A stretch of DNA of 64,000 nucleotides from Hyphomicrobiales bacterium (GTDB taxonomy: Bacteria > Pseudomonadota > Alphaproteobacteria > Rhizobiales > RI-29), in contig WGLQ01000006.1 of NCBI GenBank assembly GCA_016125495.1, positions 29,076 to 93,075 on the forward strand, given 5' to 3'. Below the pieces are notes generated by a model. The model did no database searches. It saw nothing but the letters and a program-made list of their open reading frames with translations, and was not told where the DNA came from. A program made the translations under genes and the position numbers. Numbering within the stretch: the stretch's first letter is position 1; every line of letters begins with the position of its first letter. Positions 45,142-54,400 of this stretch are shown one piece after another.

Positions 45142-46263
45142 GTGGCGTCGTACTTCAACCCGGTGGACGTTCGTTTCGGTGGGGGCACTTTCTCACTGCT
45201 CGCCGACCTGATCGGCACGCGCGACTATGGCCTCGTGACCTACCGCGATGCGTATTTCCAGGAACTGGCGGCACGGCTCCAGGCCTCGGCGGGCCCGCCC
45301 GTCATCGTGGTGGACGATGTGCTGCCCAACCCGGATGTCGTGCAGCTCGCCAGCCAGGTCCGGCGGTTCGGAAACCTCAAGGATCAGCCCGAGGTGATCG
45401 TCGCGCTCGGCGGCGGATCGGTGATCGATAGCGCCAAGGTGTTCGCAGCGGCCCGAGGCGACTACCGCAAGGTCGACGACTATCTGAAAGGGCGCACGGG
45501 AAGCGACACCGTCGACCCGCTCGCCTTGATCGCCGTGCCAACCACCGCCGGCACGGGCAGCGAGGTGACCTGCTGGGGAACCGTTTGGGACGGGGCGACC
45601 GGCAAGAAGTATTCGCTCGCCCACAAGCGGCTCTATCCGGAACATGCCGTCGTCGACCCCGAGTTGATGATCGGCAAGCCACGGGCCCTCACCATCCAGA
45701 CCGGCCTCGATGCGCTGTCGCATTCGCTCGAGAGCCTCTGGAACCGCAACGCCAACCCGGTCTCGCTGGCGCACGCCGTCGCGGCCGCCCGGGGCGTGCT
45801 GGCCACATTGCCCGCGCTGATCGATGACCTCGCAAATGCGGAGTTGCGAGCGCGCATGGCGGAGGCGGCCCTCTTGGCCGGTTTCGCCTTCTCCAACACC
45901 AAGACCGCGATTGCCCATTCGCTATCCTATCCGATCACGTTGCGGCACGGCGTGCCCCACGGCATCGCCTGCTCCTTCACCCTGCCGATGGTCATTCGCA
46001 GCATGGCAGGCGCGGACGGGCTTTGCGGACGCGGCCTGGCCGCCATCTTCGAAACCGATGCCATGACCGCGGCGGACCGATTGACCGAGCTGCTCGAGCG
46101 GATGGGAATTGCCACCTCCCACCACAGCTACGGCATCGACAACGCGGAGTGGCGTGAGTTGATCGATGCCGCATTCGATGGCGAGCGCGGCCAGAACTTC
46201 ATCGGTACGCGCGCGGCCATGATGCCGCATGCCGGGCTCGCCGGAAAGGAATCCGCAGCATAG
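45142..46263 (+). CDS. phosphonate-associated iron-containing alcohol dehydrogenase
   Basis: About 373 aa, a group III Fe-ADH of the type found with phosphonate genes. It begins VASYFNPVDVRFGGGTF, has the NAD-binding LGGGSVIDSAKVFA, PTTAGTGSEVTCWGTVW, and metal-binding TGLDALSHSLESLWNRNANP and HSLSYPITLRHGVPHGIACSF. I chose the GTG at 45142, with AGGAAG 6 nt upstream; the open frame from a TTG at 45070 adds residues absent from the family. Related enzymes interconvert phosphonoacetaldehyde and 2-hydroxyethylphosphonate. It heads the phnDCEE operon and is divergent from the LysR gene. Confidence 0.88.
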   Translation: MASYFNPVDVRFGGGTFSLLADLIGTRDYGLVTYRDAYFQELAARLQASAGPPVIVVDDVLPNPDVVQLASQVRRFGNLKDQPEVIVALGGGSVIDSAKVFAAARGDYRKVDDYLKGRTGSDTVDPLALIAVPTTAGTGSEVTCWGTVWDGATGKKYSLAHKRLYPEHAVVDPELMIGKPRALTIQTGLDALSHSLESLWNRNANPVSLAHAVAAARGVLATLPALIDDLANAELRARMAEAALLAGFAFSNTKTAIAHSLSYPITLRHGVPHGIACSFTLPMVIRSMAGADGLCGRGLAAIFETDAMTAADRLTELLERMGIATSHHSYGIDNAEWRELIDAAFDGERGQNFIGTRAAMMPHAGLAGKESAA

Positions 46264-46328
46264 AGCAACGTCCACAAGAAGCCCTCGGCGAACGAGGCTT
46301 ATCGAGGAAAACTTCCAAGGAGGATGAA

Positions 46329-47234
46329 ATGAAGTCTATCAAACGCGTTGCGCAACTATTCACGACCGCCGCGTGTCTGGCCCTGGCGACCACCGTCGCC
46401 AACGCCGCGGACTGCAAGGATCCGAAACAGTTGGTGTTCTCGATCATCCCGACCGAGGAGACGACGCAGGAACTCGGCATTTACAAGCCACTGCTGGCGG
46501 CCCTCAGGCAGAAGACCGGCAAGAGCATCGAATTCTTCATGCCGACCTCCTATGCCTCGGTGATCGAGGGCATGGTGAACGGCTGGGTGCACATCGGCGT
46601 GCATGGTCCCAACTCCTACGTGCTGGCCCGCGAGAAGGACCCCACGCTGATGGTGTTCGCGACCTACACCAAGGTGAAGGGGCACTTCCAGGAAGAGGGA
46701 CCCGGATACCGCGCGGTTCTGGTTTCGCGGTCGGATTCCAAGTTCGACAGCATCGAGGCGCTCAGGGGCACCGTGGTTGGCCTTGCCGACCCGGCCAGCA
46801 CATCCGGAAACCTGATGCCGCGCATGGTGTTCGGGGAAGTGATCGGCACCGGTCAGGACATCGAGAAATATTTCTCCAAAGTCGTTTACACGGGCGGACA
46901 CGACCAGTCCGGTCTGGCGGTCAAGGAAGGTCGCGTCGACAGCGCGTTCGTTGCGACCCATCGCCTCGACAACGTCATCGGCCGCGGCCTTGCAAAGCCG
47001 GAAGACTACCGTGTGATCTGGCAATCCGGGATCATTCCGCAGGATCCGCTGGTCTATCGCACCGATCTTTGCGAGCCCATTCTCGCCGCGATCAGGGACG
47101 CATTCCTCACGCTGCACGAAAACCCCGAGGCAAAGCCGTTCTTCGATGGCATCAAGTCCACGCGGTACGTCCCCATGCAGGATAGCGATTACGATATCAT
47201 TCGCCAGCTCGCCGCAGCCAAGAAGGCACAGTGA
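46329..47234 (+). CDS. phnD: phosphonate ABC transporter substrate-binding protein PhnD
   Basis: A 301-aa periplasmic protein. The signal peptide ends ATTVANA before ADCKDPKQL. The family signatures are FSIIPTEETTQELGIYKPLL, TSYASVIEGMVNGWVHIGVHGPNSYVLA, ADPASTSGNLMPRMVF and GGHDQSGLAVKEGRVDSAF, which form the phosphonate-binding cleft. The ATG has AAGGAGGATGA just upstream. It is the receptor for the PhnCEE importer encoded immediately downstream. The preferred ligand may be other than 2-aminoethylphosphonate, given the pathway genes present. Confidence 0.94.
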   Translation: MKSIKRVAQLFTTAACLALATTVANAADCKDPKQLVFSIIPTEETTQELGIYKPLLAALRQKTGKSIEFFMPTSYASVIEGMVNGWVHIGVHGPNSYVLAREKDPTLMVFATYTKVKGHFQEEGPGYRAVLVSRSDSKFDSIEALRGTVVGLADPASTSGNLMPRMVFGEVIGTGQDIEKYFSKVVYTGGHDQSGLAVKEGRVDSAFVATHRLDNVIGRGLAKPEDYRVIWQSGIIPQDPLVYRTDLCEPILAAIRDAFLTLHENPEAKPFFDGIKSTRYVPMQDSDYDIIRQLAAAKKAQ

Positions 47235-47299
47235 ATCGATGCGACGCTCGGGTCGGACGGCGACAACCGCCCGGCCCGAACGGCACGACGGAGGCCCGA

Positions 47300-48052
47300 A
47301 TGGCGATCCTCGAAGTCCGAGGTTTGAAGGTCAGCTACGATGCGCGTGGACCACAGATCCTGAAGGGAATAGATTTCTCGGTGGACGAGGGGGATTTCTG
47401 CGCGATCATCGGTCCGAGCGGCGCCGGCAAATCGACACTCATCCGCTGCATCAACCGTCTGGTGGAGCCGAGCGAAGGGCGCATCGAGCTCTTCGGGCAA
47501 TCGGTGACAGAGCTCGGCGTCGGGGACCTCAGGCGCCTGCGGCGGCGCATCGGGATGATTTTTCAGGAATTCAACCTCGTCAATCGCATGTCCGTCATGG
47601 ACAATGTGCTGTCCGGCAGGCTCGGCTATACAGGCGTGTTTCGGAGCTTGTTCAAGCACTTTCCGCGCAGGGACATCGAAAGGGCGATCGACATTCTCAC
47701 TCGGGTCGGTCTCACCGACCATATCGACAAGCGAGCCGATGAACTCTCGGGCGGTCAGCGCCAACGTGTCGGCATCGCCCGTGCGCTGATGCAGGAGCCA
47801 CAGCTGCTCCTGCTGGACGAGCCGACTTCCGCGCTCGATCCGAAAATCTCCCGGGATGTCATGGGCCTGATCAAGAACCTCGCGCAGGAGTTCAAGGTGC
47901 CCGTGCTCTGCAACATCCACGATGTGCAGCTCGCCATGGAAACATGCAACCGCATCATCGGATTGCAGGACGGGTACAAGAAATTCGATGGTCCGACGGA
48001 GACCATGAGCAAGAAAAATCTCGAAGAGATTTATGCCATGGAGGTGCTGTGA
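47300..48052 (+). CDS. phnC: phosphonate ABC transporter ATP-binding protein PhnC
   Basis: A 250-aa ATPase. Walker A is GPSGAGKST at residues 38-46, the Q-loop is FQEFNLV, the signature is LSGGQRQRVGIARAL, Walker B is LLLLDEPTSALDP, and the H-loop is in NIHDVQLAM. GGAGG lies 5 nt before the ATG at 47300; the open frame continues upstream to a GTG overlapping the phnD stop, but that extension is not family-like. The stop codon overlaps the phnE start by one base, so the two are coupled. Confidence 0.94.
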   Translation: MAILEVRGLKVSYDARGPQILKGIDFSVDEGDFCAIIGPSGAGKSTLIRCINRLVEPSEGRIELFGQSVTELGVGDLRRLRRRIGMIFQEFNLVNRMSVMDNVLSGRLGYTGVFRSLFKHFPRRDIERAIDILTRVGLTDHIDKRADELSGGQRQRVGIARALMQEPQLLLLDEPTSALDPKISRDVMGLIKNLAQEFKVPVLCNIHDVQLAMETCNRIIGLQDGYKKFDGPTETMSKKNLEEIYAMEVL

Positions 48053-48879
48053 TGGGGGCGACCGAGGCAGCCGCCGCATCCGAGGGCCTCGCTCGCTACC
48101 TCGCCAACACGCGCAGGCGCAGGCTCAACAACTGGCTCCTGTTCGGCGGCGCCGTGCTGGTGCTGGCATGGTGCTTCTGGGACACCATCGTGTTCGATAC
48201 CGACTGGGGGCGGATGGGCGGGCTCCTGGGGGTCGCGGGCACGCTGCAGCGATTCTTGTGGGTGGACTGGTCGATCGCGCCGAACCTGATCCTGCCGGCC
48301 ATCGAGACGCTGATGATGGCGACACTCGGCACCCTGCTGGGATGCGTCCTCGCGTTGCCGGTCGCCTGGTTCGGCGCCGCCAACGTGACTCCGAGCCGCT
48401 ATTTTTTCTATCCGCTCGGGCGGTTCCTGATGGTGCTGAGCAGGTCGATCCACGAGATCATCTGGGCCCTGCTGTTCGTCGGGGCCGTCGGCCTCGGAGC
48501 CTTGCCCGGCATACTGGCGGTGGCCATGCGCTCGATCGGCTTCATTTCCAAGATCACCGCCGAGGCGATCGAGAATATCGATCCCAAACCGATCGAGGCC
48601 ATCAAAGCGGTCGGCGGCAACCAGTTCCAGGTCATGTACTACGGTATCGTCCCGCAGATTCTGCCGGTCATCATCGGCACGATCATCTTCGAGTGGGACA
48701 TCAATATCCGACGCTCGGCGGTGATGGGGCTGGTCGGAGCGGGCGGGCTCGGCCTCGCCTTCTACCGCCAGATGGCGATGTTCAACTACGGGGGCGTCAC
48801 ACTGGTCATCCTCACCGTGCTCTTGCTCATCATCATCGGTGAGATCGTATCCCACTATGCCCGCAAGGCCGTGATCTGA
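48052..48879 (+). CDS. phnE: phosphonate ABC transporter permease PhnE (first)
   Basis: A 275-aa inner-membrane permease with about six helices. The binding-protein-dependent transport (EAA) loop is AEAIENIDPKPIEAIKAVGGNQFQVMYYGIVPQILP. It has the PhnE-typical FYPLGRFLMVLSRSIHEIIWALLFV. Its start overlaps the phnC stop (TGATG). A second, related permease follows, so the importer is a PhnE heterodimer. Confidence 0.94.
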   Translation: MGATEAAAASEGLARYLANTRRRRLNNWLLFGGAVLVLAWCFWDTIVFDTDWGRMGGLLGVAGTLQRFLWVDWSIAPNLILPAIETLMMATLGTLLGCVLALPVAWFGAANVTPSRYFFYPLGRFLMVLSRSIHEIIWALLFVGAVGLGALPGILAVAMRSIGFISKITAEAIENIDPKPIEAIKAVGGNQFQVMYYGIVPQILPVIIGTIIFEWDINIRRSAVMGLVGAGGLGLAFYRQMAMFNYGGVTLVILTVLLLIIIGEIVSHYARKAVI

Positions 48880-48901
48880 AACACGTGGTGGAGCCGTGAA
48901 C

Positions 48902-49744
48902 ATGAGCACCTCGACGGAGATCGCGCCAGCGCGGGAGGCCCGACCGGAGTGGTCGCGCTTTCGCCATCCACGCTCGACGCTCAGGTTCGGCGGGCTGCTG
49001 GTGGCGCTCGCCCTGCTCGGCTATTCGATCGTCTTCCTCAACATCGACCTCGAGCGTCTGCTCGGAGCGTTTCCGCGCCTCGCGGAGATCCTGGCGACCC
49101 GCTATGTGCCCCCGGATATCGACTACATCTCGCAGGCCGAGTTCCTGCGCTCGGTGCTGCGCACGCTCGAGATGTCGCTGCTGGGGGGCGTTGCCGGCGT
49201 GCTGATTTCGATCCCTCTTGCCTGGATGGCCGCCACCAACATCACCATCAGCCGGCGCGTGCTTTATCCACTCGGGCGACTTGCGATCATGGGAAGCCGC
49301 TCGATCCACGAGACGATCTGGACCATCCTGTTCGTCACCATGTTCGGCTTCGGAATGCTGGCGGGCACATTGGCCTTGACCGTGTTCTGCATCGGCTTTG
49401 CCGGCAAGCTGTTCGCCGACGAACTGGAGGCGATCGACATGGGGCCGGTGGAGGCCCTGCGGGCGGTGGGGGCCAGCCCGTTGCAGGTTTTCCAGTATGC
49501 CGTGCTGCCACAGGTCCGCGTCGCATTCACGGGGATCGCGATCTACACGTGGGACGTGGCGTTCCGAGCGGCCACCGTCGTCGGATTCTTCGGCGGCGGA
49601 GGTATGGGCTGGTATCTCAAGCGCACGACGCAGCAACTCGAGAGCACGCGCGTGGCGGCGATCCTGCTGACGATCATCATCCTGGTGCTGCTGGCGGAAA
49701 TCGGCTCCGGCTGGCTTCGGCGCAAGGTCCACACCATGCGATGA
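48902..49744 (+). CDS. phnE: phosphonate ABC transporter permease PhnE (second)
   Basis: A 280-aa permease, paralogous to the previous gene. It has LYPLGRLAIMGSRSIHETIWTILFV and the EAA loop DELEAIDMGPVEALRAVGASPLQVFQYAVLPQV. The ATG at 48902 is favoured by GGTGGAG 8 nt upstream; the frame also opens at a GTG two codons earlier. It ends the phosphonate operon; the next gene is convergent. Confidence 0.94.
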   Translation: MSTSTEIAPAREARPEWSRFRHPRSTLRFGGLLVALALLGYSIVFLNIDLERLLGAFPRLAEILATRYVPPDIDYISQAEFLRSVLRTLEMSLLGGVAGVLISIPLAWMAATNITISRRVLYPLGRLAIMGSRSIHETIWTILFVTMFGFGMLAGTLALTVFCIGFAGKLFADELEAIDMGPVEALRAVGASPLQVFQYAVLPQVRVAFTGIAIYTWDVAFRAATVVGFFGGGGMGWYLKRTTQQLESTRVAAILLTIIILVLLAEIGSGWLRRKVHTMR

Positions 49745-49825
49745 ACCCGGCTCGGGCGGCGCATCCGCGTCAGGGTCGGTCGCCACGCTCCATCGGTCGT
49801 CCCGGACCTCGAGACGGGCCGGACG

Positions 49826-50998
49826 TCAGCTCGGGTTCGTCTCCCCGGGGAATGCCTCGTGCGTGATCAGGCCGAGGATTTCATCCGTCATGAAGCCGAG
49901 CGACATCGGGCATGCGATGCCCGGCAGGACCGCGACATCGTAGAGTTCGCCGATCGCGCCGTCGATGCGGAACCATTGCACGCAGGCGCCCGTGTCGAGG
50001 TCGATGACCTGGATGCCGCACCAGGGCTCGGAGTCCGTCGCGCGGAGTTTTTCATCCAGCGCCAGCCCCTCGAAGCGCTCGTAGCGCGGTTTCGACAATC
50101 CGACGAAGGCGAATTTGCCGGAAAAGGCGAGGCCGCGCACGAAGCCCGGGCAGAACGCCAACGGGATGAATTTTCCCGCCGAGCCGCCCCGACCTGCGCC
50201 GCCGCCATTCTCCCCGACGCCATCGACCCAGCCGAGTTCGCCGGTCCCGGAATTCAAGAGCCAGAGCCGGCCGCCATGGACGCGCGGGGAATGCGGCATC
50301 GAGAGCCCCTCGCAGATGATTTCATTGCGCTCGACATCCATGACGATGCCGCCGCTCGCCCTGCGGTCGCGCCAGCCGTCGATGGTGTCGGACTTGCTGA
50401 CCGCCGTCACGTAGCGCGGCCGGCCCCCGTCCATCGCCATGCCGTTCAAATGGCAGCGATCCTCGTCGACGATCCGGGAGATGAACGACGGCTTCCAGAT
50501 CGGACGGAAGCTGTGCTTCTCAGATACGGCGGCGAGGCAGTTGTAGCGCGTATTGACGAAGACGATCTCCCCGTCGTCCATGACCCCGACATCGTGGGCA
50601 TCGAGGACGCCGGTGACATGGGTGGTGCGCGGCACGAAGCACGCATCGAACGTCCGGTTCACCAGGTGCCCCGGTTCGACACCGCTCTCGAGCCGCATGA
50701 TCTGGAACAGGGTCGCAAGGTATAGCCCCTTGCCGGCCACATGGAGCCCCATCGCCTTGCGGAAGAAATTCTCATTGATCATCAAGCCGCCGTGCGGGTT
50801 GCGGCCGATCAGGTAGAGCTTGCCGGACTGATAGGAGGTCGCCGCGATCGAGATGTCTCGAGCAGCCAGGAAGCCGACCAGCCCGCCGGACATGGAATAC
50901 TTGACGGGAGCCGGCTGTTGCGGTTGATCGGTCCCCGCTTCGGCGACGGGCGCCCGCTCGCCACCTCGTCCGCTTTCTTCGATTGTCGCGTCGCTCAC
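49826..50998 (-). CDS. TIGR03032-like conserved protein
   Basis: About 390 aa. The sequence has the long conserved blocks of this uncharacterised family: RAMGLHVAGKGLYLATL-like, DACFVPRTTHVTGVLDAHDVG, FVNTRYNCLAAVSEKHSFRPIWKP, DRCHLNGMAMDGGRPRYVTAV, GLSMPHSPRVHGGRLWLLNSGTGELGWVD and CPGFVRGLAFSGKFAFVGLSK. It is probably a beta-propeller-like fold with no known activity. No signal peptide is seen. The GTG at 50998 is preferred, with AGGGGGA upstream; the frame opens at an ATG 17 codons earlier. It is divergent from the autotransporter. Confidence 0.82.
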   Translation of the reverse strand: MSDATIEESGRGGERAPVAEAGTDQPQQPAPVKYSMSGGLVGFLAARDISIAATSYQSGKLYLIGRNPHGGLMINENFFRKAMGLHVAGKGLYLATLFQIMRLESGVEPGHLVNRTFDACFVPRTTHVTGVLDAHDVGVMDDGEIVFVNTRYNCLAAVSEKHSFRPIWKPSFISRIVDEDRCHLNGMAMDGGRPRYVTAVSKSDTIDGWRDRRASGGIVMDVERNEIICEGLSMPHSPRVHGGRLWLLNSGTGELGWVDGVGENGGGAGRGGSAGKFIPLAFCPGFVRGLAFSGKFAFVGLSKPRYERFEGLALDEKLRATDSEPWCGIQVIDLDTGACVQWFRIDGAIGELYDVAVLPGIACPMSLGFMTDEILGLITHEAFPGETNPS

Positions 50999-51049
50999 GG
51001 CTTGGTCCCCCTGGCCTCTGACCTCAGCGTTAGGTTGCCCTGCACGCAT

Positions 51050-51409
51050 GCGTCAAGTCCGCCATCGTGAAGTGCCCGACCGTGCCCCGGGCGCGCCGGC
51101 CGGCAGCGTGTCGGTTGAGTCACAGGACGTGAACGATCTTGTTCCGGGGTTGATTTAACGAGCTTTTAACCCACAAGTTTGTAAGTAAGTACAGTGGTCG
51201 ATTTGCCCTTCGTGATGTAACAACTACCGTCTCATCGAATTCGCGGCGCCGCGTTCCGAGTTGTGCGGCCAGCCGGGTGCCTCGGGCACTCCTCGCAATC
51301 CGCGTTCCGTAGAAAATCGCTTTTCGAATCCGCCGCGTGGTCGTTTTCCACGCGACATGTGACCTGTTGTTTTTTGCGTTTTCGGGGGCCTGTCTGTCCA
51401 GGGGGAAGC
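51050..51409. other. 360-bp divergent region between TIGR03032-like gene and autotransporter
   Basis: No gene was found. It holds a perfect CtrA-type box and the AT-rich stretch around 51150-51215, a likely promoter zone, followed by a GC-rich leader with a T-run (TTGTTTTTTGCGTTTT, near 51366-51381) before the autotransporter start. Confidence 0.5.
51155..51170. promoter_or_regulatory. CtrA-type binding box
   Basis: TTAA-CGAGCTT-TTAAC is an exact match to the alphaproteobacterial CtrA consensus TTAA-N7-TTAA. It lies 240 bp upstream of the autotransporter start and 157 bp upstream of the TIGR03032-like gene, in an AT-rich island. Confidence 0.6.
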
Positions 51410-54400
51410 ATGTCGTCTGTCATGTCCAACGGGCCGCTCGAGCGGGCCCGTAAGCTCGAAGTGCGCTCACGGCTGCTGCTGACGACGGCCCTCGTGATTC
51501 CGAGCCTGATCAGTTACGGCGGTCGGCGCGCCGATGCGGCCGGCATCTGTGTGAACACCGGGGGCAGCACCTATCTCTGTTCGGGCGCAGGGACCGCCTC
51601 TGAGACCATAAATGCGAACAATGCCGCCGTGACCTTCGACACCGGCGCGACAATCGATACGCGCGGCTCAGGCGGCAACGCGATCACCATCACCGGCAAC
51701 GGCGCGATCAGCCTGACGAACACGGTCGGCGGCACGATCGGCGCGACGGGCTACGGGATCGCAGGCTCCTTGCGTGGCGTCGACATTCGCTCGAACGGCA
51801 ATGACGGGGCAACGCCGGGTTCGGTAAGCGTCGTCACCACTTTGGGCATCCTCGGCGGGCAGCACGGACTCCTTGCAGCCAACTATGGCGGGGGAACGCT
51901 GACCATCGAGGCCGCGACCGTCACCGGGACGAGCAACCTAGGCATCTGGACCCTCAATTATGGCACCAACCTCGCCATCACGGCAACCGGCACAGTCGGA
52001 GGCGGCTCCGCCGGCATTACTTCCCGGAATTTCGGCAGCGGCGCGCTGACCATCGAGGCCGCGGCCGTCACCGGTGGAGGGGGGCCCGGCATCTACGCCG
52101 TCAACCGTGGCACCGACCTCGCCATCACGACCACCGGCGCGGTTGCCGGCACCGTCGATGGCATTTTCGCCCGCAACTATGGCAGCGGCACGCTGACCAT
52201 CGAGGCCGCGGCCGTCACAGGAACATCCCGCTACGGCATTTTCGCCCGCAACGAGGGCACTGACCTCGCCATCACGGCGACTGGCGCTGTTCAGGGAGGA
52301 ACGCACGGCATTTTCGCCCGCAACACCGGTTCCGGCGCACTGACCATCGAGGCCGCGGCCGTCACAGGGACGAGCGGCCGAGGCATCTACGCCCGCAACG
52401 ATGGCACCAACCTCGCAATCACGGCGACCGGCGCTGTTCAGGGCGGCACCGACGGCGTCTTCGCCCGCAACGACGGTTCCGGCGCGCTGACCATCGAGGC
52501 CGCCGCCGTCACAGGAACGTCCCGCTACGGCATTTCCGCCCAAAACCGTGGAACCAACCTCGCGATCACGGCCACGGGCGCTGTCCAGGGCGGCTCCGCC
52601 GGCATTTTTGCCCGCAACTATGGCAGCGGCACGCTGACCATCGAGGCCGCGGCCGTCACAGGGACGGCCAACCAAGGCATCGACGCCCGCAACCAAGGCA
52701 CCGACCTCGGCATCACGGCTACTGGCACGGTCCAAGGCGGCGCCCACGGTATCTTCGCCCGCAACTATGGCAGCGGCACGCTGACCATCGAGGCCGCGGC
52801 CGTCACCGGGACGAGCTTCCTAGGCATCTACGCCCGGAACTCTGTGGCTGGATCTGGCCTCGCCATCACGGCGACTGGCGCTGTTCAGGGCGGCACCCAC
52901 GGCATTTTCGCCCACAACTCCGGCACCGGCGCGGTGACCATCGATGCCGCGGCCGTAACCGGGACGAGCGGCCGAGGCATCTACGCCCGCAACGATGGAA
53001 CCAACCTCGCGATCACGGCCACCGGTACGGTCGAGGGCGGCAATTATGGCATTTATGCCAAAACCTACGCCGGCGCACTGACCATCGCGGCTGCGGACGT
53101 CACAGCGACGGCCCGCGCCGGGATTTCCGCTTGGAGTGAGCGCTCCGGCACCGGCGTCGCCATCACGGCCACCGGCACGGTCGAGGGCGCCACACGTGGC
53201 ATTGCCGCCCGCAATGAAGGAAGCGGCGCTCTGACCATCGAGACCGCGGCCGTCACCGGGACGAGTTCGATCGGGATCGACGCCTACAATTCCGAGCATG
53301 GCACCAGCCTTGGCATCACGGCGACCGGCGCGGTCCAGGGAGGCACCGGCGGCCTTTCCGCCCGCAACTACGGCAGAGGCACACTGACCATCGAGGCCGC
53401 GACCGTCACCGGGACGAACGGCCGAGGCATCTACGCCCGCAACAATGGAACCAACCTCGCGATCACGGCAACTGGCGCTGTTCAAGGTGGCATAGACGGC
53501 ATTGTCGCCCGCAACGATGGTCGCGGTGCGCTGACCATCGAGGCCGCGGCCGTCACCGGGACGATACTTACAGGCATCAACGTCTGCAATTGCGACCAAG
53601 GCACCGACCTCGGCATCACCGCCACTGGCACGGTCCAAGGCGCTAGCTACGGCATCTACGCCCGCAACTACGGCAGCGGCGCGCTGACCATCGAGGCGAG
53701 GGCCGTCACCGGATCGATCCGCAACGGCATCTCCGCCCAAAATTTTGACGGAACCGACCTCGGCATCACAGCGACCGGCGCGGTCCAGGGAGGAACGCAC
53801 GGCATCTCGGCCCGCAACTACGGCACCGGCGCGATGACCATCGATGCCGCAGCCGTCACAGGCACGAGCGGCCGAGGCATCTACGCCCGCAACTATGGCA
53901 CCGACCTCGGCATCACAGCGACCGGCGCGGTCCAGGGAGGAATGCACGGCATCTTCGCTCGCAACTACGGGAGCGGCGCGCTGACCATCGAGGTCGCGGC
54001 CGTCACAGGGACGAGCGGATACGGGATCTACGGTTTCTCCGCCAACACCACGACGATTTCAGTCACCGGCGACGTCAACGGCGGCACCGACGGCATTCGA
54101 TTGATTTCCAACGGTGCGACGGAGATCAATGTGGCCTCCGGCGCGAGCGTGACGGGCGGAACGTATTCCATCAACACGAATTTCAAATCCGCAAGCATGG
54201 ACACCGTCAATCTCGACGGCGTGCTCAACGGCAAGGCCCTGCTCGGCGCGGGAGACGACATGCTGCGGCTGACCCCGACGGCCGGCTTCGGCGTCGGAAC
54301 GCTCGTCGATGGCGGCGCCGACAACGACAGCATCGCGCTGACCGGCACGGGTAGCGGCACGCTCGACGGCGCGGTGCACACGAATTTCGAAGTGCTGGTA

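Noticed and set aside
51938..53947. two repetitive minus-strand frames inside the autotransporter
   Set aside because: Their repeats are simply the reverse of the passenger repeats; the plus-strand protein has signal peptide, linker and barrel.
51899..54055. possible CRISPR-like or satellite array
   Set aside because: The units are 147 bp, coding throughout and contiguous, without spacers.
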